Positions 23,774-33,112 of a DNA stretch of 55,312 nt are shown piece after piece. Below the pieces are notes generated by a model. The model saw only the letters and a program-made list of their open reading frames with translations, had not been told where the DNA came from and searched no databases. Position numbers and translations under genes: made by a program. Source of the DNA: Candidatus Saccharimonadota bacterium (GTDB taxonomy: Bacteria > Patescibacteriota > Saccharimonadia > Saccharimonadales > Saccharimonadaceae); the NCBI GenBank assembly GCA_017406985.1, contig JAFQXL010000001.1:1-55312 (forward strand). The letters run 5' to 3'. Every line of letters begins with the position of its first letter. Within the stretch, counting starts at the first letter, position 1.

Positions 23774-26700
23774 ATGAATAATAATGAATTTAAACCTGGA
23801 CAATCGATAAATACGGATGATGCGATGAACGATATGCCAACATTTGCAGAGCGCGTGAAGAATAATGTTCCGGAAGCGCTTGAATACTTAAACCAACACC
23901 CAGAGTTAAAACAGAAATTAACACACGCAACTTCTTTACTTGAAAGCCTAAGCGGAATGAGCGACGAAGAACTCGAAGCGGAAGCAGAGAAGAGCGGAAC
24001 CTTCCTTTCGACAGTCGAAACATTTAACGAGATTGCTCGTAGAAATGCGGAACGCGCGGCGGCGAAAGACGAACTTGAGACTCGTAAACTCGATAGTAAT
24101 CTAGACAATCGAGAAGAAAACGGAGTTCTTGAATCTGACGAACAAGCTTATAAACGCCAGATGGAAGAGATTAATGCGAAATATGGCGCAGAACAGAACG
24201 CTGAGAATATTCTAGTTGCAAGTGAAGTCGATAACCAGAGAGAAACGATTCAGCTTGAAATTTCTGATCTTCAGAAAGCACTTGAAGGTCTTGAAATGCA
24301 GAAAGACGACGGGAATATTTGGGGTGAGGAATATGATAAACAGAAAACGGAACTCGAGGCGAGACTCGCAAATGCGCAAGCTAGACTCGAAGCGATTTCG
24401 GGCGGAGTAAATGCTCAAGAAGCTACGAACGAAGAAATCGAAAAAGCTTTAGCAGATAAATTAGACGACCTCGATACGCGTAGACTTGATGGCGAATTAT
24501 CGCCTGAAGAATATGCTGAGGAAGTCGCGAAAGCGCAACAGGCAGCGGCAGAAGGTAGAATCGATGCGCTTTCTAATCGCGCAGAAGCGGAAGCGGGAAA
24601 TAGCGCAATTCTAGACCAGATTATCGAAGACGGTAAGAAAGCGCTTGAAAATGCAAACTGGCTTAAAGACGACGATGCATATAACTCTGAAGAGGAATAT
24701 CAAGAAGCTGTAAGAGCGGCGCAGGATAAAATCAATAATCCGGCGAAATATCTTGCGGAATATTCGGCGAAAGCACAAGCAGCGAATACGACAGTAGATG
24801 TAGATACAAACAAAAAACCAGATTTAACCCCAGAAGAATTAGAAGCGAAAGATATTCTAACGAGGGCAAACTGGTATGCTGAGCAAGATTTAGCGCAGAG
24901 AGAGATGGCGGCGGCGATTGCGAAAGGCGATCCGGCGGCGTTAGACTGGCTTGAGCGACATCCGATGTTTAAAGAAGATATGGATAAGCTTATCCAAGAA
25001 CGTAACGATAATCTTAAGAAAGCGGAACTCGAAGGGGATAAAAATTGGGAAGCGTTTTATGCTGAAAAAGCGGCAGACGAAGAGTTTAGAAAACACTTTG
25101 GCAGCCAAGAAGCGTTTGATAATGCGATACGTCAATTATATGAAGACGAATTAAATAGAAAAGCAGATGATTCTGATAAGATTAAAGAAGCCGAACAAAG
25201 AAAACGTGCTGAAGAAATCGGCAGAATGATGGAAGAAGACGGAGATGACGTTGAGGAAGAGAAGAAAGGTCTTTTCTCGAAGATTAAAGGATTCTTTGGG
25301 CGTTCGAAACGAGCTAAACAAGGTAAGAAGAACGCGGTAGGCGGACTCCGCGGACTAAAGAAAGCACTTTATAGTACGATACTCGGGGTATGTACCTTTG
25401 TATCGCTTGTAAGTTGTGGAATCAAACCGAATAATAATTTGAATCAGCTCCCGCAAGAACCGACAGCTCAGGCGACAGAATATGTCGAGAACACTGACGG
25501 AGCGCAAAACGACGCAGAAGCGCAAAGACAAGAACAGCTACTTCAAAAAGCGGCGGAACAGAAATTAAACGTAGTCGATATGGATGCGGAAGAGGGCGAG
25601 AAATTCCCAGAGACGATTAAAGTTATGTATGACGGGGAAGAAATCGAGATTAATACGACGAAGAATAACTGGGACGGCGAATCGACTTTCTACGACGAAG
25701 TCGGTAAAGAAATGGGAATGAAGTCGGGTAGATATAACCTAACGGCAATGAACTACGACGTTTATAATACGGATGAAATGAATGCGGATACATTTAAAGA
25801 AGCTATAGAAAATGTTTATGGCTATGCGGCGGAAGATATTTCTCCGTCTGGACAGTATGCGCTTCTCGCGGGACAAGATTTCTTAATCGACGGTGATACG
25901 GACGGAATTACGAGCGTTAACGAAATGAACGAAGTCGCGAAATATGCGATGTCGGACGAAGGAAACCGTCAGCTTTTCGGAGAGAACTCGCATAGTGTTC
26001 TCGACGAGGTATTAGGCGGGGAAGAAGCAGAGATAATTGAATGTGCGGAAGGTAGCTCTCATGGTTCGCTCTATGGGGTAGATATCGACGGAACGTTTGA
26101 ATATCACTGGTCGAACGAGACTACTCCGGCGGACGCAAAGTTTTATGCGGTTACTACGGAAAAACTTAACTCGAACGAAGCGGGCGGATATAAGGATAGG
26201 TTCCTCCGCGCGGTCGGCGTAATCCCAGAAGGCGCATCAGAAGAAGAAGCGCAGAAGATTATGGATAAATATGACATGGCGATTTCGCTTAAATGTGGTC
26301 AGGTAATTATCATTGACTTAAATCCGGATACGGGAACAGAAAATGAAACTGGAACTGGCACGGAAAATGAGACCGGAAACGAAAACGAGACAGGAACCGA
26401 GAATGAAACCGGAAATGAGGACGGAACTGGTACCGAGAATGAAACAGGTAATGAAGATGGTACCGGAACAGAGAATGAGACCGGTACGGAAGATGGCACT
26501 GGAACAGAGAATGAGACCGGTACAGAAGACGGAACGGGAACTGAAGACGAAACTGGAACTGAAGATGGTACGGGGACGGAAAATGAGACGGGAACCGAGG
26601 ACGGTACAGGTACAGAAAACGAGACAGGAACTGAGGACGGAACTGGTACGGAAGACGAGACCGGAACGGAAGATGGCACTGGAACAGAGAATGAGACCGG

Positions 26701-27172
26701 TACAGAAGACGGAACGGGTACAGAGGAAGAAACTGGTACTGAAGACGGTACAGGAACTGAAGAAGAAACAGGTACGGAAGATGGCGACGGTAAAACGGAT
26801 ATTCTTCCTGGTGAACCTGGTGACGGTTGGGATCAACAAGATGTTACCCCGGAAGATAATACACCAACGAGCGAAGCTGGGGATGAAAATGGCTGGCAGA
26901 ACGATAACACCCCTGGAAGCTCTTCGGAAGATGTAACAATTCCAGTAGAAGATAAGAATGAAGACGTAAACGAACCGACAGACGCTAACTATTCTGATGA
27001 TACTTCGGGATGGAGAGACGAGCCAAGCGAGGAGCCGGGAACACAGAATATTGAAGAACCGAGCGCTCCGGAGACAAACGACACGGAAGCAAATCAAGAA
27101 TCGGCAGAAGATAATAATACGCCAGAAGAAAATCAACAAGACGTCGATACGGCGATGGATAGAATTGGATAA
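23774..27172 (+). CDS. Large coiled-coil and repeat protein with one internal membrane segment
   Basis: This 1132-aa protein has a Glu/Ala/Lys-rich, mostly coiled-coil region (about residues 20-500). A basic stretch (KRAKQGKKNAVGG) follows, then a hydrophobic segment at about 530-547 ending LVSCG, which looks like a lipobox with Cys548. A globular part (about 590-840) comes next, then an acidic GTEDGT/GTENET repeat (about 852-1005) and an acidic Pro/Thr/Asn tail. The likely topology is coil inside and repeat stalk outside. There is no sorting motif. GAGGAGG precedes the ATG. It may be a structural or host-contact protein; no family is recognised. Confidence 0.8.
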   Translation: MNNNEFKPGQSINTDDAMNDMPTFAERVKNNVPEALEYLNQHPELKQKLTHATSLLESLSGMSDEELEAEAEKSGTFLSTVETFNEIARRNAERAAAKDELETRKLDSNLDNREENGVLESDEQAYKRQMEEINAKYGAEQNAENILVASEVDNQRETIQLEISDLQKALEGLEMQKDDGNIWGEEYDKQKTELEARLANAQARLEAISGGVNAQEATNEEIEKALADKLDDLDTRRLDGELSPEEYAEEVAKAQQAAAEGRIDALSNRAEAEAGNSAILDQIIEDGKKALENANWLKDDDAYNSEEEYQEAVRAAQDKINNPAKYLAEYSAKAQAANTTVDVDTNKKPDLTPEELEAKDILTRANWYAEQDLAQREMAAAIAKGDPAALDWLERHPMFKEDMDKLIQERNDNLKKAELEGDKNWEAFYAEKAADEEFRKHFGSQEAFDNAIRQLYEDELNRKADDSDKIKEAEQRKRAEEIGRMMEEDGDDVEEEKKGLFSKIKGFFGRSKRAKQGKKNAVGGLRGLKKALYSTILGVCTFVSLVSCGIKPNNNLNQLPQEPTAQATEYVENTDGAQNDAEAQRQEQLLQKAAEQKLNVVDMDAEEGEKFPETIKVMYDGEEIEINTTKNNWDGESTFYDEVGKEMGMKSGRYNLTAMNYDVYNTDEMNADTFKEAIENVYGYAAEDISPSGQYALLAGQDFLIDGDTDGITSVNEMNEVAKYAMSDEGNRQLFGENSHSVLDEVLGGEEAEIIECAEGSSHGSLYGVDIDGTFEYHWSNETTPADAKFYAVTTEKLNSNEAGGYKDRFLRAVGVIPEGASEEEAQKIMDKYDMAISLKCGQVIIIDLNPDTGTENETGTGTENETGNENETGTENETGNEDGTGTENETGNEDGTGTENETGTEDGTGTENETGTEDGTGTEDETGTEDGTGTENETGTEDGTGTENETGTEDGTGTEDETGTEDGTGTENETGTEDGTGTEEETGTEDGTGTEEETGTEDGDGKTDILPGEPGDGWDQQDVTPEDNTPTSEAGDENGWQNDNTPGSSSEDVTIPVEDKNEDVNEPTDANYSDDTSGWRDEPSEEPGTQNIEEPSAPETNDTEANQESAEDNNTPEENQQDVDTAMDRIG
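26327..26790 (+). repeat. Tandem repeat coding for GTEDGT/GTENET units
   Basis: Units of 18 bases, often in pairs of 36, encode alternating GTENET and GTEDGT hexapeptides. Third-base variation between units shows that the protein repeat is kept by selection more than by recent copying, though a few longer stretches are identical at DNA level and could recombine. Confidence 0.85.
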
Positions 27173-27235
27173 AAAACAAAAACGCAGGGGGAATTAAGTT
27201 AGGTTCAAATTAAAAGGGAAGAAAGGAGCCCGAAA

Positions 27236-28513
27236 ATGCGAACAAAAACAAAAACAAAAACCTGGGAGACGATGAGACGTTCAGCTCGTCGTATCCTACC
27301 GGCTTTGTTGCTCCTCGGCGGAGTTGCGGCGGTATTACCGTTTAGCAATAACGCTAGTGCGGCATCAACAGCCTGGGGCCCAGAACGTACCACTTATACG
27401 TGGGCGGAACCGGCCGACAAAGTAACATTTAACTCAATTACCGATAACCCGAAAATCGGCGATGAGCGGAACTTCGTCCGTATTAGGAAAGCCAATACGG
27501 AAGATACATTGGTCGATAAAGTTGAACTAGAAGTTGGGCAGGAATATGAAGTCTCAATCTGGTTCCATAATAACGCAAAGTCAAAATTAAACACTAAAGA
27601 ATACGGTGGCGTAGGTATTGCAACAGACGTACGTCTTCGTGTTGAGGCGCCAGAGATTATTAACGCCGGAACAAATGGTATCATTAAAGGTATCATTTCT
27701 TCGACAAACTCTGACCCAAGCGAGGTTTGGGACATTGCTTATGCATACTCTAAATCAACTGTCTTAACTCGTTACGTGGCTAATTCGGCAACAATTCATA
27801 GCCTCGGTAATATCGACGGACAGATTTTAAGCTCCGAAGCGATGTTTGGGGAGCAGGGCGCAAAACTCGGATATTGGAATGACCTTTGGGGAACTCTTCC
27901 TGGTTGTAACGAATATTCGGGTTATGTAACTTATCGCTTTGTAGTCGATCAACCAAACTTTGATATTTCGAAAACTGTTTCGAAAGAAAAAGAACAAAAC
28001 TATGTCGAGAAAATCACAGTTAATCCTGGAGATACATTAGATTTTAGAATTGACTATAAAAATACCGGTACCATCAATCAGAAATCGATTATCGTTTATG
28101 ACCAGATGCCAAATGGCTTAAACTACATTAACGGAACTTCGTTCTTTACGGCTTCGTTTAATGAATCTGGAAACTTTGTCTCGGATAAGTTATTCGACGG
28201 GGGAATTAACCTTGGTGATTATAAACCGGGTGAATCGATGTATTTAACTTATAAAGTTGAAGTTGCTGACGATAAAACTATCTTCCCATGTGGAGATACG
28301 GTCGTCTATAATAACGCTTCGGTCGCGACGGCGAACGGAACGGGATATGACAAAGTTGAGATTACAGTCCATCGTGATTGTACTCCGGAAGAACTTCCGA
28401 AAACTGGTCCGACAGAAATCGTCATGGCTTTAATCGTTGTAACTGGAATCGGTGTTGGGGGTGCATATTACATCGCTTCTCGTCGACAATTAAATAAGAT
28501 TTCTTCGAAATAG
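27236..28513 (+). CDS. LPxTG-anchored surface protein with DUF11/pilin-like isopeptide domain
   Basis: The 425-aa protein has a basic N-terminus and a signal peptide ending near NASAAS. A beta-rich region follows, and then a DUF11-like domain (about residues 240-390) with FDISKTVSKEKEQNY, PGDTLDFRIDYKNTG and MPNGLNYINGTS. The C-terminus is a textbook sortase signal: LPKTG, a hydrophobic helix and a basic tail. It should be covalently attached to the wall by a sortase, which is not in this window. GAAAGGAG precedes the ATG. It follows the large coil protein by 63 bases and may be its external partner. Confidence 0.85.
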   Translation: MRTKTKTKTWETMRRSARRILPALLLLGGVAAVLPFSNNASAASTAWGPERTTYTWAEPADKVTFNSITDNPKIGDERNFVRIRKANTEDTLVDKVELEVGQEYEVSIWFHNNAKSKLNTKEYGGVGIATDVRLRVEAPEIINAGTNGIIKGIISSTNSDPSEVWDIAYAYSKSTVLTRYVANSATIHSLGNIDGQILSSEAMFGEQGAKLGYWNDLWGTLPGCNEYSGYVTYRFVVDQPNFDISKTVSKEKEQNYVEKITVNPGDTLDFRIDYKNTGTINQKSIIVYDQMPNGLNYINGTSFFTASFNESGNFVSDKLFDGGINLGDYKPGESMYLTYKVEVADDKTIFPCGDTVVYNNASVATANGTGYDKVEITVHRDCTPEELPKTGPTEIVMALIVVTGIGVGGAYYIASRRQLNKISSK

Positions 28514-28529
28514 TATAGATTACTAATTA

Positions 28530-28599
28530 CTCCTTTCAAAAACTGCAAAGAAAAGGAGCATGGATGCTTTTCAAGTTGTGCGTCCGTGCTTCTTTTTGT
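28530..28599 (+). terminator. Terminator with overlapping alternative hairpin
   Basis: CTCCTTT (28530-28536) can pair with AAAGGAG (28552-28558). Alternatively AAGGAGCATGGATGC (28553-28567) pairs, with G-U wobbles, to GCGTCCGTGCTTCTT (28580-28594), followed by a T run, which is a classical terminator. The two stems share AAGGAG and exclude each other. Confidence 0.65.
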
Positions 28600-28630
28600 T
28601 TTAAAATTCTTATGTTATAATGAATATATT

Positions 28631-29884
28631 ATGGGTGAGAAAATAGAAAAGAGATTGACGATTGTTGAAGGCCGAGAAATGAATAAAAATATGGCTCAGC
28701 AGTTAGTAGATGCGGCGAAAGCGGCGGGATTTAGTACGAGATGGATTAGGAAAATTGACGAAAGTAAGATTGCGGAAGGGAAGCTAGACGAAGTTTTTTC
28801 GGATATGATTCTTTGGCGTAGTCCGACGGGATATACTTCGGCGGAAGCGATAGAAAGAGTTGAATATTGGGTTAATAAAAATCGTAAAATTACGATTAAT
28901 ACTCATTCTGCCGGCGGGAGAATGTATAACTCAAATAAGTTTTTCCAACACGAAATGTTTATGTCTGATCCGATAACAAGACCTTGTACATTGCCTTGTT
29001 ATCCGGCGTTTTCGAAGAAATTTATTTTAAAGTTAATTAAAGATAAAAGAATCGACTATCCGTTCGTTCTAAAACCGAATTTAGGCTCGAGAGGCGAGGG
29101 AATTAAGCTAATTCGAAATGAAGACGAGTTAATGAAATTTAACGGGACATATTCGATTTATTCGGTAGAGAAATTTGTTTCGTCGAAATATGACTGGAGA
29201 GTGTTCGTTCTCGGGGGAGTAGCGCTCGGAGTAATGAAAAAGTTAGGAAACGAAGATAATCCGGCAGATTTTATCGCGAAGTCGGCAGGGAAGAAACGCT
29301 GGTCGGAAGAAGATTTAAGCCTTGCGGAAGAAGTAAAAAATATCGCAATCCAAGCTTCGATGACCTGTGGACTAGAATATTCGGGAGTAGATCTAATTCG
29401 AGACGACGAGACTGGACAGTTTGTTTTACTTGAGACTAACGTAGCCGGAGGATGGCAGAACGGGTTTTATGAAGCGACCGGAGTAGATGTTCCGACAAAG
29501 ATTATGGAGTGGTTTTTAGACCGGATGGAACTGTTTAACGGAACGGTTTATAATGCGGTTTCTAAATATGTTTCGAGGCGTTTAGAGCTACTTTCGAGGG
29601 ATGCACAAGCAAAATATAAAGAGATTTTAGAGTTTTCGTATAAGCCGGGAGTTTTAGACTTAAGCCAAGCGAAGACATTAGAAGAGAAGCTTCGAAGCGC
29701 GTATATTATGATTCAAAAGCCGGATTTAAGTGAAGTCGAGAAAACGAGGGTTTCTGACTTAATTTCGGCGGTAGAGAACTATGAGATTTCGGGATATGGA
29801 AACTTTATCGGGAAAGATTCAGGCTCTCTAGAAGAATCGCTCGAGAGAACGGCGCTTTATCTTGCAATTTCTTCGAAAATGTGA
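28631..29884 (+). CDS. ATP-grasp domain protein (RimK/glutathione synthetase-like)
   Basis: The 417-aa protein has ATP-grasp features: FVLKPNLGSRGEGIKLI (phosphate-binding loop), a VEKFV..YDWRVFVLGG strand, and GVDLIRDDETGQFVLLETNVAGG with the Mg-binding Glu and Asn. Such enzymes ligate an acid to an amine with ATP, for example adding amino acids to proteins or peptides. The C-terminal 120 residues are helical and unassigned. I chose ATG 28631 because TATAAT (28616-28621) lies 9 bases upstream; the frame extends to 28586 only through the terminator. Confidence 0.8.
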   Translation: MGEKIEKRLTIVEGREMNKNMAQQLVDAAKAAGFSTRWIRKIDESKIAEGKLDEVFSDMILWRSPTGYTSAEAIERVEYWVNKNRKITINTHSAGGRMYNSNKFFQHEMFMSDPITRPCTLPCYPAFSKKFILKLIKDKRIDYPFVLKPNLGSRGEGIKLIRNEDELMKFNGTYSIYSVEKFVSSKYDWRVFVLGGVALGVMKKLGNEDNPADFIAKSAGKKRWSEEDLSLAEEVKNIAIQASMTCGLEYSGVDLIRDDETGQFVLLETNVAGGWQNGFYEATGVDVPTKIMEWFLDRMELFNGTVYNAVSKYVSRRLELLSRDAQAKYKEILEFSYKPGVLDLSQAKTLEEKLRSAYIMIQKPDLSEVEKTRVSDLISAVENYEISGYGNFIGKDSGSLEESLERTALYLAISSKM

Positions 29885-29890
29885 TAGAAT
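29885..29890 (+). promoter_or_regulatory. -10 box of rplU
   Basis: TGTGATAGAAT overlaps the stop codon of the ATP-grasp gene. It gives a leader of about 33 bases with GAGGAA (29921-29926) before the L21 start. Confidence 0.55.
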
Positions 29891-29930
29891 GGTTATCAGT
29901 TTATAAAAATTTAATTTTTTGAGGAAAATT

Positions 29931-30239
29931 ATGAAGAAAGCAGTTGTACTCATCGGCGGGAAACAATATACTGTCGCTGAGAAAGAGACCCTCCGTGTGG
30001 ACCTCCTCCCGGCAGGAACAAAGACGCTCGAAACTGGTGCTTTACTTGTGATCGACGGAGACAAAGTCTCGGTCGGGACTCCAGAAGTAAAAGGCGTAAA
30101 AGTTTCAGCTAAAGTAGTTGAAGAAAAAGTTTCTGGAGAGAAAGTTCGTGTTATTCGCTATCATTCGAAGAAGCGCGTGCATAAGGAAAATGGTCATCGA
30201 CAAAAGTATTCGATGATTGAGATTACTAAGATTGGATAA
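29931..30239 (+). CDS. rplU: 50S ribosomal protein L21
   Basis: The 102-aa protein matches L21: AVVLIGGKQYTVAEKETLRVD at the start, VIRYHSKKRVHKENGHRQ in the RNA-binding loop and SMIEITKIG at the end. ATG 29931 is chosen for its GAGGAA site. L27 (rpmA), the usual neighbour, is not here; a terminator follows at once. Confidence 0.96.
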   Translation: MKKAVVLIGGKQYTVAEKETLRVDLLPAGTKTLETGALLVIDGDKVSVGTPEVKGVKVSAKVVEEKVSGEKVRVIRYHSKKRVHKENGHRQKYSMIEITKIG

Positions 30240-30264
30240 AAAATCGCCCTACGGGGCGATTTTT
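30239..30264 (+). terminator. rplU terminator
   Basis: AAATCGCCC and GGGCGATTT form a stem around TACG, followed by T residues. Confidence 0.88.
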
Positions 30265-30304
30265 CCTACGAACTTAAATAATATGTGGTATAATAGATAA
30301 ATAT

Positions 30305-30394
30305 GGAAGGGTGTCCGAGTGGTTTAAGGAGCACGCCTGGAACGCGTGTATAGGGGAAACCCTATCGGAGGTTCGAATCCTCTCCCTTCCGCCA
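30305..30394 (+). tRNA. tRNA-Ser (anticodon GGA)
   Basis: Acceptor GGAAGGG/CCCTTCC, anticodon stem CACGC/GCGTG with loop CTGGAAC giving GGA, long variable arm (ATAGGG-GAAA-CCCTAT), T arm GGAGG-TTCGAAT-CCTCT and encoded GCCA. A TATAAT box (30289-30294) lies 10 bases upstream. Confidence 0.97.
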
Positions 30395-30482
30395 TCAGAG
30401 CGTCCATCTCGGCGTTTTTCGCTTCTCGCTCGTCGATAAAGACGCGCTTCGAAGCGAGAAAACACCAATCTGAAAGCTCTGA
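30395..30482 (+). repeat. Palindromic tail element B between tRNA-Ser and tRNA-Leu
   Basis: The outer arms TCAGAGC and GCTCTGA start right after the tRNA-Ser CCA. The next bases CGTCCATCTCGGCGTTTTT match the terminator core of element A. An inner hairpin CGCTTC/GAAGCG and a second partial CAATCTG copy follow. The element ends just before tRNA-Leu. Confidence 0.7.
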
Positions 30483-30488
30483 CGTTTT

Positions 30489-30573
30489 GCCCGGATGGTG
30501 GAACTGGTAGACACGTATGCCTTAGGAGCATATGTCTTATGACGTGCAGGTTCAAGTCCTGTTCCGGGCACCA
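30489..30573 (+). tRNA. tRNA-Leu (anticodon UAG)
   Basis: Acceptor GCCCGGA/TCCGGGC, anticodon stem TATGC/GCATA with loop CTTAGGA giving TAG, a class II variable arm, T arm GCAGG-TTCAAGT-CCTGT and encoded ACCA. Confidence 0.97.
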
Positions 30574-30598
30574 AAAATCGTCTGTTTGGCGAATTTTT
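30574..30598 (+). terminator. tRNA-Leu terminator
   Basis: ATCGTC and GGCGAAT pair around TGTTT, followed by TTTTTT. It also touches the 3' end of the convergent gene at 30598. Confidence 0.7.
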
Positions 30599-31032
30599 TA
30601 ATCATTTGTGCAAATTAGGTTAAATTCGGCGTCGTAGTCAGTTTTTCCGAACGGGGAACGAGGGACGAATTTAGCGGTAGACGAGTTAGTATCACAAGAG
30701 AAATTATTACCCTCGAAAACTGAACGATAATCATTATTTTTATTTAAGAATTCATAATTTAAAATCTGGCGGAGGCGGACGGTAAAACCGTTATTTTTAT
30801 ATTTTTCGAAAGCAGACTCTAGACTTTCGTTTTTATGTTCTTCGATAAATTCGGGGTAAAGAACTTCCTCATAATAACTTTTTGAGAGGGATTCGAATTT
30901 TTGATTAACGAAAAAGTTTTTATCTTGGAGATTTTGAACAAAGATAGCGATAATAACCGTAAGGACGGTAATAAAAATTAAAGCGATCATAATGTGCGAA
31001 GTAAAACGACTGTGCTTTTTCGCGATTTTCAT
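30598..31032 (-). CDS. Membrane-anchored extracytoplasmic protein, unknown
   Basis: The 144-aa protein has a basic N-terminus, one hydrophobic helix (residues about 15-38) and a polar domain of about 100 residues with two Cys (CDTN, ICTND) that could form a disulfide outside the cell. No family is recognised. The ATG is 6 bases after minus-strand TATAAT (31039-31044), so it is probably leaderless. It is divergent from the LTA synthase-like gene, which suggests an envelope role. Confidence 0.75.
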   Translation of the reverse strand: MKIAKKHSRFTSHIMIALIFITVLTVIIAIFVQNLQDKNFFVNQKFESLSKSYYEEVLYPEFIEEHKNESLESAFEKYKNNGFTVRLRQILNYEFLNKNNDYRSVFEGNNFSCDTNSSTAKFVPRSPFGKTDYDAEFNLICTND

Positions 31033-31138
31033 AGTTCTATTATATCATAAAAACATAAGCGTTTTCAGTTAAGTTAAAAAATAAAATTGTAAAGCTTTTT
31101 AAAATTTGGTAAAATGGATTTAAATTAGAGTTGGAAAA

Positions 31139-33109
31139 ATGAAAGAGAAATTAGGAAAAATCTTCAAACATAAAGCGACAAGAGCCTTTTTTAGGCTAGT
31201 TTTTATCGCGCTAACGGCGATTTTAATTATGTTTTTTATAGAGATGAAATATCTCGGTAACGATTTTAATAAAACGATTGAGTTTATGACGGGGTGGAGA
31301 ACTGAAGTTTTCTTTTATAGCGCGCTAATTATTTTCTTTTTAGAGCTCATTATTTCGGCGCCGTTTAAGACGGCTTTTACGGGACCGGCGATTACGTTTA
31401 TTTTAGCGATTATTTTATCTTATATTTCAAATACGAAGATGGCGTTTAGGGGACAGCCACTTCTTCCGGAAGACTTAAAACTGGCGGATCAGGCGGGGAC
31501 TTTAACGAGATTTATCGATGTTCCGAGCGTTATAAAGCTGGTTTTAGGCTGTATTCTAGTAATGGTGCTCGCGATAGTCTTAAATATCGTAATGAAAAAG
31601 ATTTTTGGCTCGGTTAAAGAGGAAGAGGGGAATAAAATCTTTAAGAATTTTAGGTTGTATCGAGTTTTAATTTTAATAGTCGGGGTAGTCGGGTTTATGG
31701 GCTCGGCGAATTTTGCGATTAATCATAATCCTAAAGAATCGGAAGAACAAATCCCTTGGCTTAAAACGAACTTTTTAGCGTGGAACCAGAGAGGGAATTA
31801 TGATTTAAACGGTCCAGTTTTAGGATTTTTATATAATATTAAGAAAGTTTCTTTAGAAGAGCCAGAGGGATATTCGAAAGAAAAAATCGCGGAAATTAAG
31901 AAGAAATATAGTGAAGATTCAGGGGAGAAACTATCGAATAGCGACGTAAATATTGTAATGATTTTAAACGAAACGTTTTATGATATGGATATAATAGCGA
32001 ATTATTATCCGGTTTTTAAGAATAAAGATTTAAGCGTTAATTCGATGGGGGTTCCGGTAACGGAAGAGATAATTCCGACAGTAAAGAAATTAATTAGAGA
32101 AGATAAGAAAAACGCGAAAGTCGCGACGGGGCAGATGTATTCGATGGATTATGGCGGGGGAACGGCGAATATTGAGTTTGAGGCGGACACGAGTATGTCG
32201 AACTTTTGGATGAATTTAATTCCATATACAGATGTTTTGTCGCACGTAGATAGCGTTCCGTCGGTTGCGTCGGTCGCGAAGAGCGCCGGATATGATACGG
32301 TGGCGATACACCCGTTTAACGGCGGAATGTATAAGAGGAGCCTTGCACTTTCGAAAGAGGGATTCGACGAGTTTATAACAGAGAGCGAAATGAGATTTGA
32401 CGAAAAGGACGAGAACCGCCCATATATAAACGACCGAGCGGCGTATAAAGAGACTATGAAAGTTTTAGAGGAACATGAAGAAAAGACGCTAATTTCGCTC
32501 ATTACGATGCAAAATCACATGGGGTATGGGGAAGAAGAATATTCGACGAGAAGTTATCAGTTAGCGGGAGCGCCGAAAGCAGGGGAAGATTTATCGCCGT
32601 TTACGGAAGAAGAAAAGACTGCGGTAGAAGTTTATTTAGAGACATTACATAATTCGGATTATTATCTAGCAGAATTTTTAGATAATTTATCGAAATCGGA
32701 TGAAAAAACGGTAGTTTTATTCTATGGAGACCACGCGCCAGGGATTCTTTCGAGAGTAAAAGAGGCGGAAGATAAGAATATTTCCGACCTTGCGCAGGTT
32801 ACGCCATATTTCGTCTGGGCAAATTTCGAGTTAGAAGAGAGCGAAGAGGTAACTTCGAAGAATTTTGGCGGGATTTCGGGAACGACGCTTCCGACGATAA
32901 CGCCGAACTGTTTTGTTCCGACAATGTTTAATCTTCTAGGGGTTTCAAAGCCGAGCTTTATAAACTTAACTTCTGAGGTTTGTAAAGTAGAGCCGATTTT
33001 AACGCGAACTTATTTCGGGAGCGAAAAACCGAAAGATTCAGAGGTCTTATCAGATTATGAACTTTATATTTATGATATTTTAGGCGGGGAAAGGTTTTGG
33101 TATCAATAA
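31139..33109 (+). CDS. LTA synthase family protein (sulfatase fold)
   Basis: The 656-aa protein has about five N-terminal transmembrane helices (residues 15-190) and an extracellular sulfatase-fold domain. The catalytic and metal sites are visible: NETFYD (Glu), GGGTANIEFE (nucleophile Thr), HPFNGGMYKR and FYGDHAP (Asp-His). Enzymes of this family polymerise glycerol phosphate from phosphatidylglycerol or transfer phosphoglycerol to glycans. The product here may be a teichoic-acid-like polymer. The upstream AAACATAAGCGTTTT at about 31052 repeats a motif found near other promoters. Confidence 0.9.
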   Translation: MKEKLGKIFKHKATRAFFRLVFIALTAILIMFFIEMKYLGNDFNKTIEFMTGWRTEVFFYSALIIFFLELIISAPFKTAFTGPAITFILAIILSYISNTKMAFRGQPLLPEDLKLADQAGTLTRFIDVPSVIKLVLGCILVMVLAIVLNIVMKKIFGSVKEEEGNKIFKNFRLYRVLILIVGVVGFMGSANFAINHNPKESEEQIPWLKTNFLAWNQRGNYDLNGPVLGFLYNIKKVSLEEPEGYSKEKIAEIKKKYSEDSGEKLSNSDVNIVMILNETFYDMDIIANYYPVFKNKDLSVNSMGVPVTEEIIPTVKKLIREDKKNAKVATGQMYSMDYGGGTANIEFEADTSMSNFWMNLIPYTDVLSHVDSVPSVASVAKSAGYDTVAIHPFNGGMYKRSLALSKEGFDEFITESEMRFDEKDENRPYINDRAAYKETMKVLEEHEEKTLISLITMQNHMGYGEEEYSTRSYQLAGAPKAGEDLSPFTEEEKTAVEVYLETLHNSDYYLAEFLDNLSKSDEKTVVLFYGDHAPGILSRVKEAEDKNISDLAQVTPYFVWANFELEESEEVTSKNFGGISGTTLPTITPNCFVPTMFNLLGVSKPSFINLTSEVCKVEPILTRTYFGSEKPKDSEVLSDYELYIYDILGGERFWYQ

Positions 33110-33112
33110 AGT

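Noticed and set aside
26327-26790. CRISPR-like array
   Set aside because: The period of 18/36 bases is in frame and protein-coding, with no spacers or cas genes. No CRISPR was seen anywhere in the window.
26318-27139. Long minus-strand open frames opposite the GTEDGT repeat
   Set aside because: They arise because the repeat lacks stop codons in several frames; no ribosome site, and the plus-strand gene is well supported.
30274-30555. Minus-strand ORF of 93 codons
   Set aside because: It lies over tRNA-Ser, a palindromic element and tRNA-Leu, so it is a chance frame.
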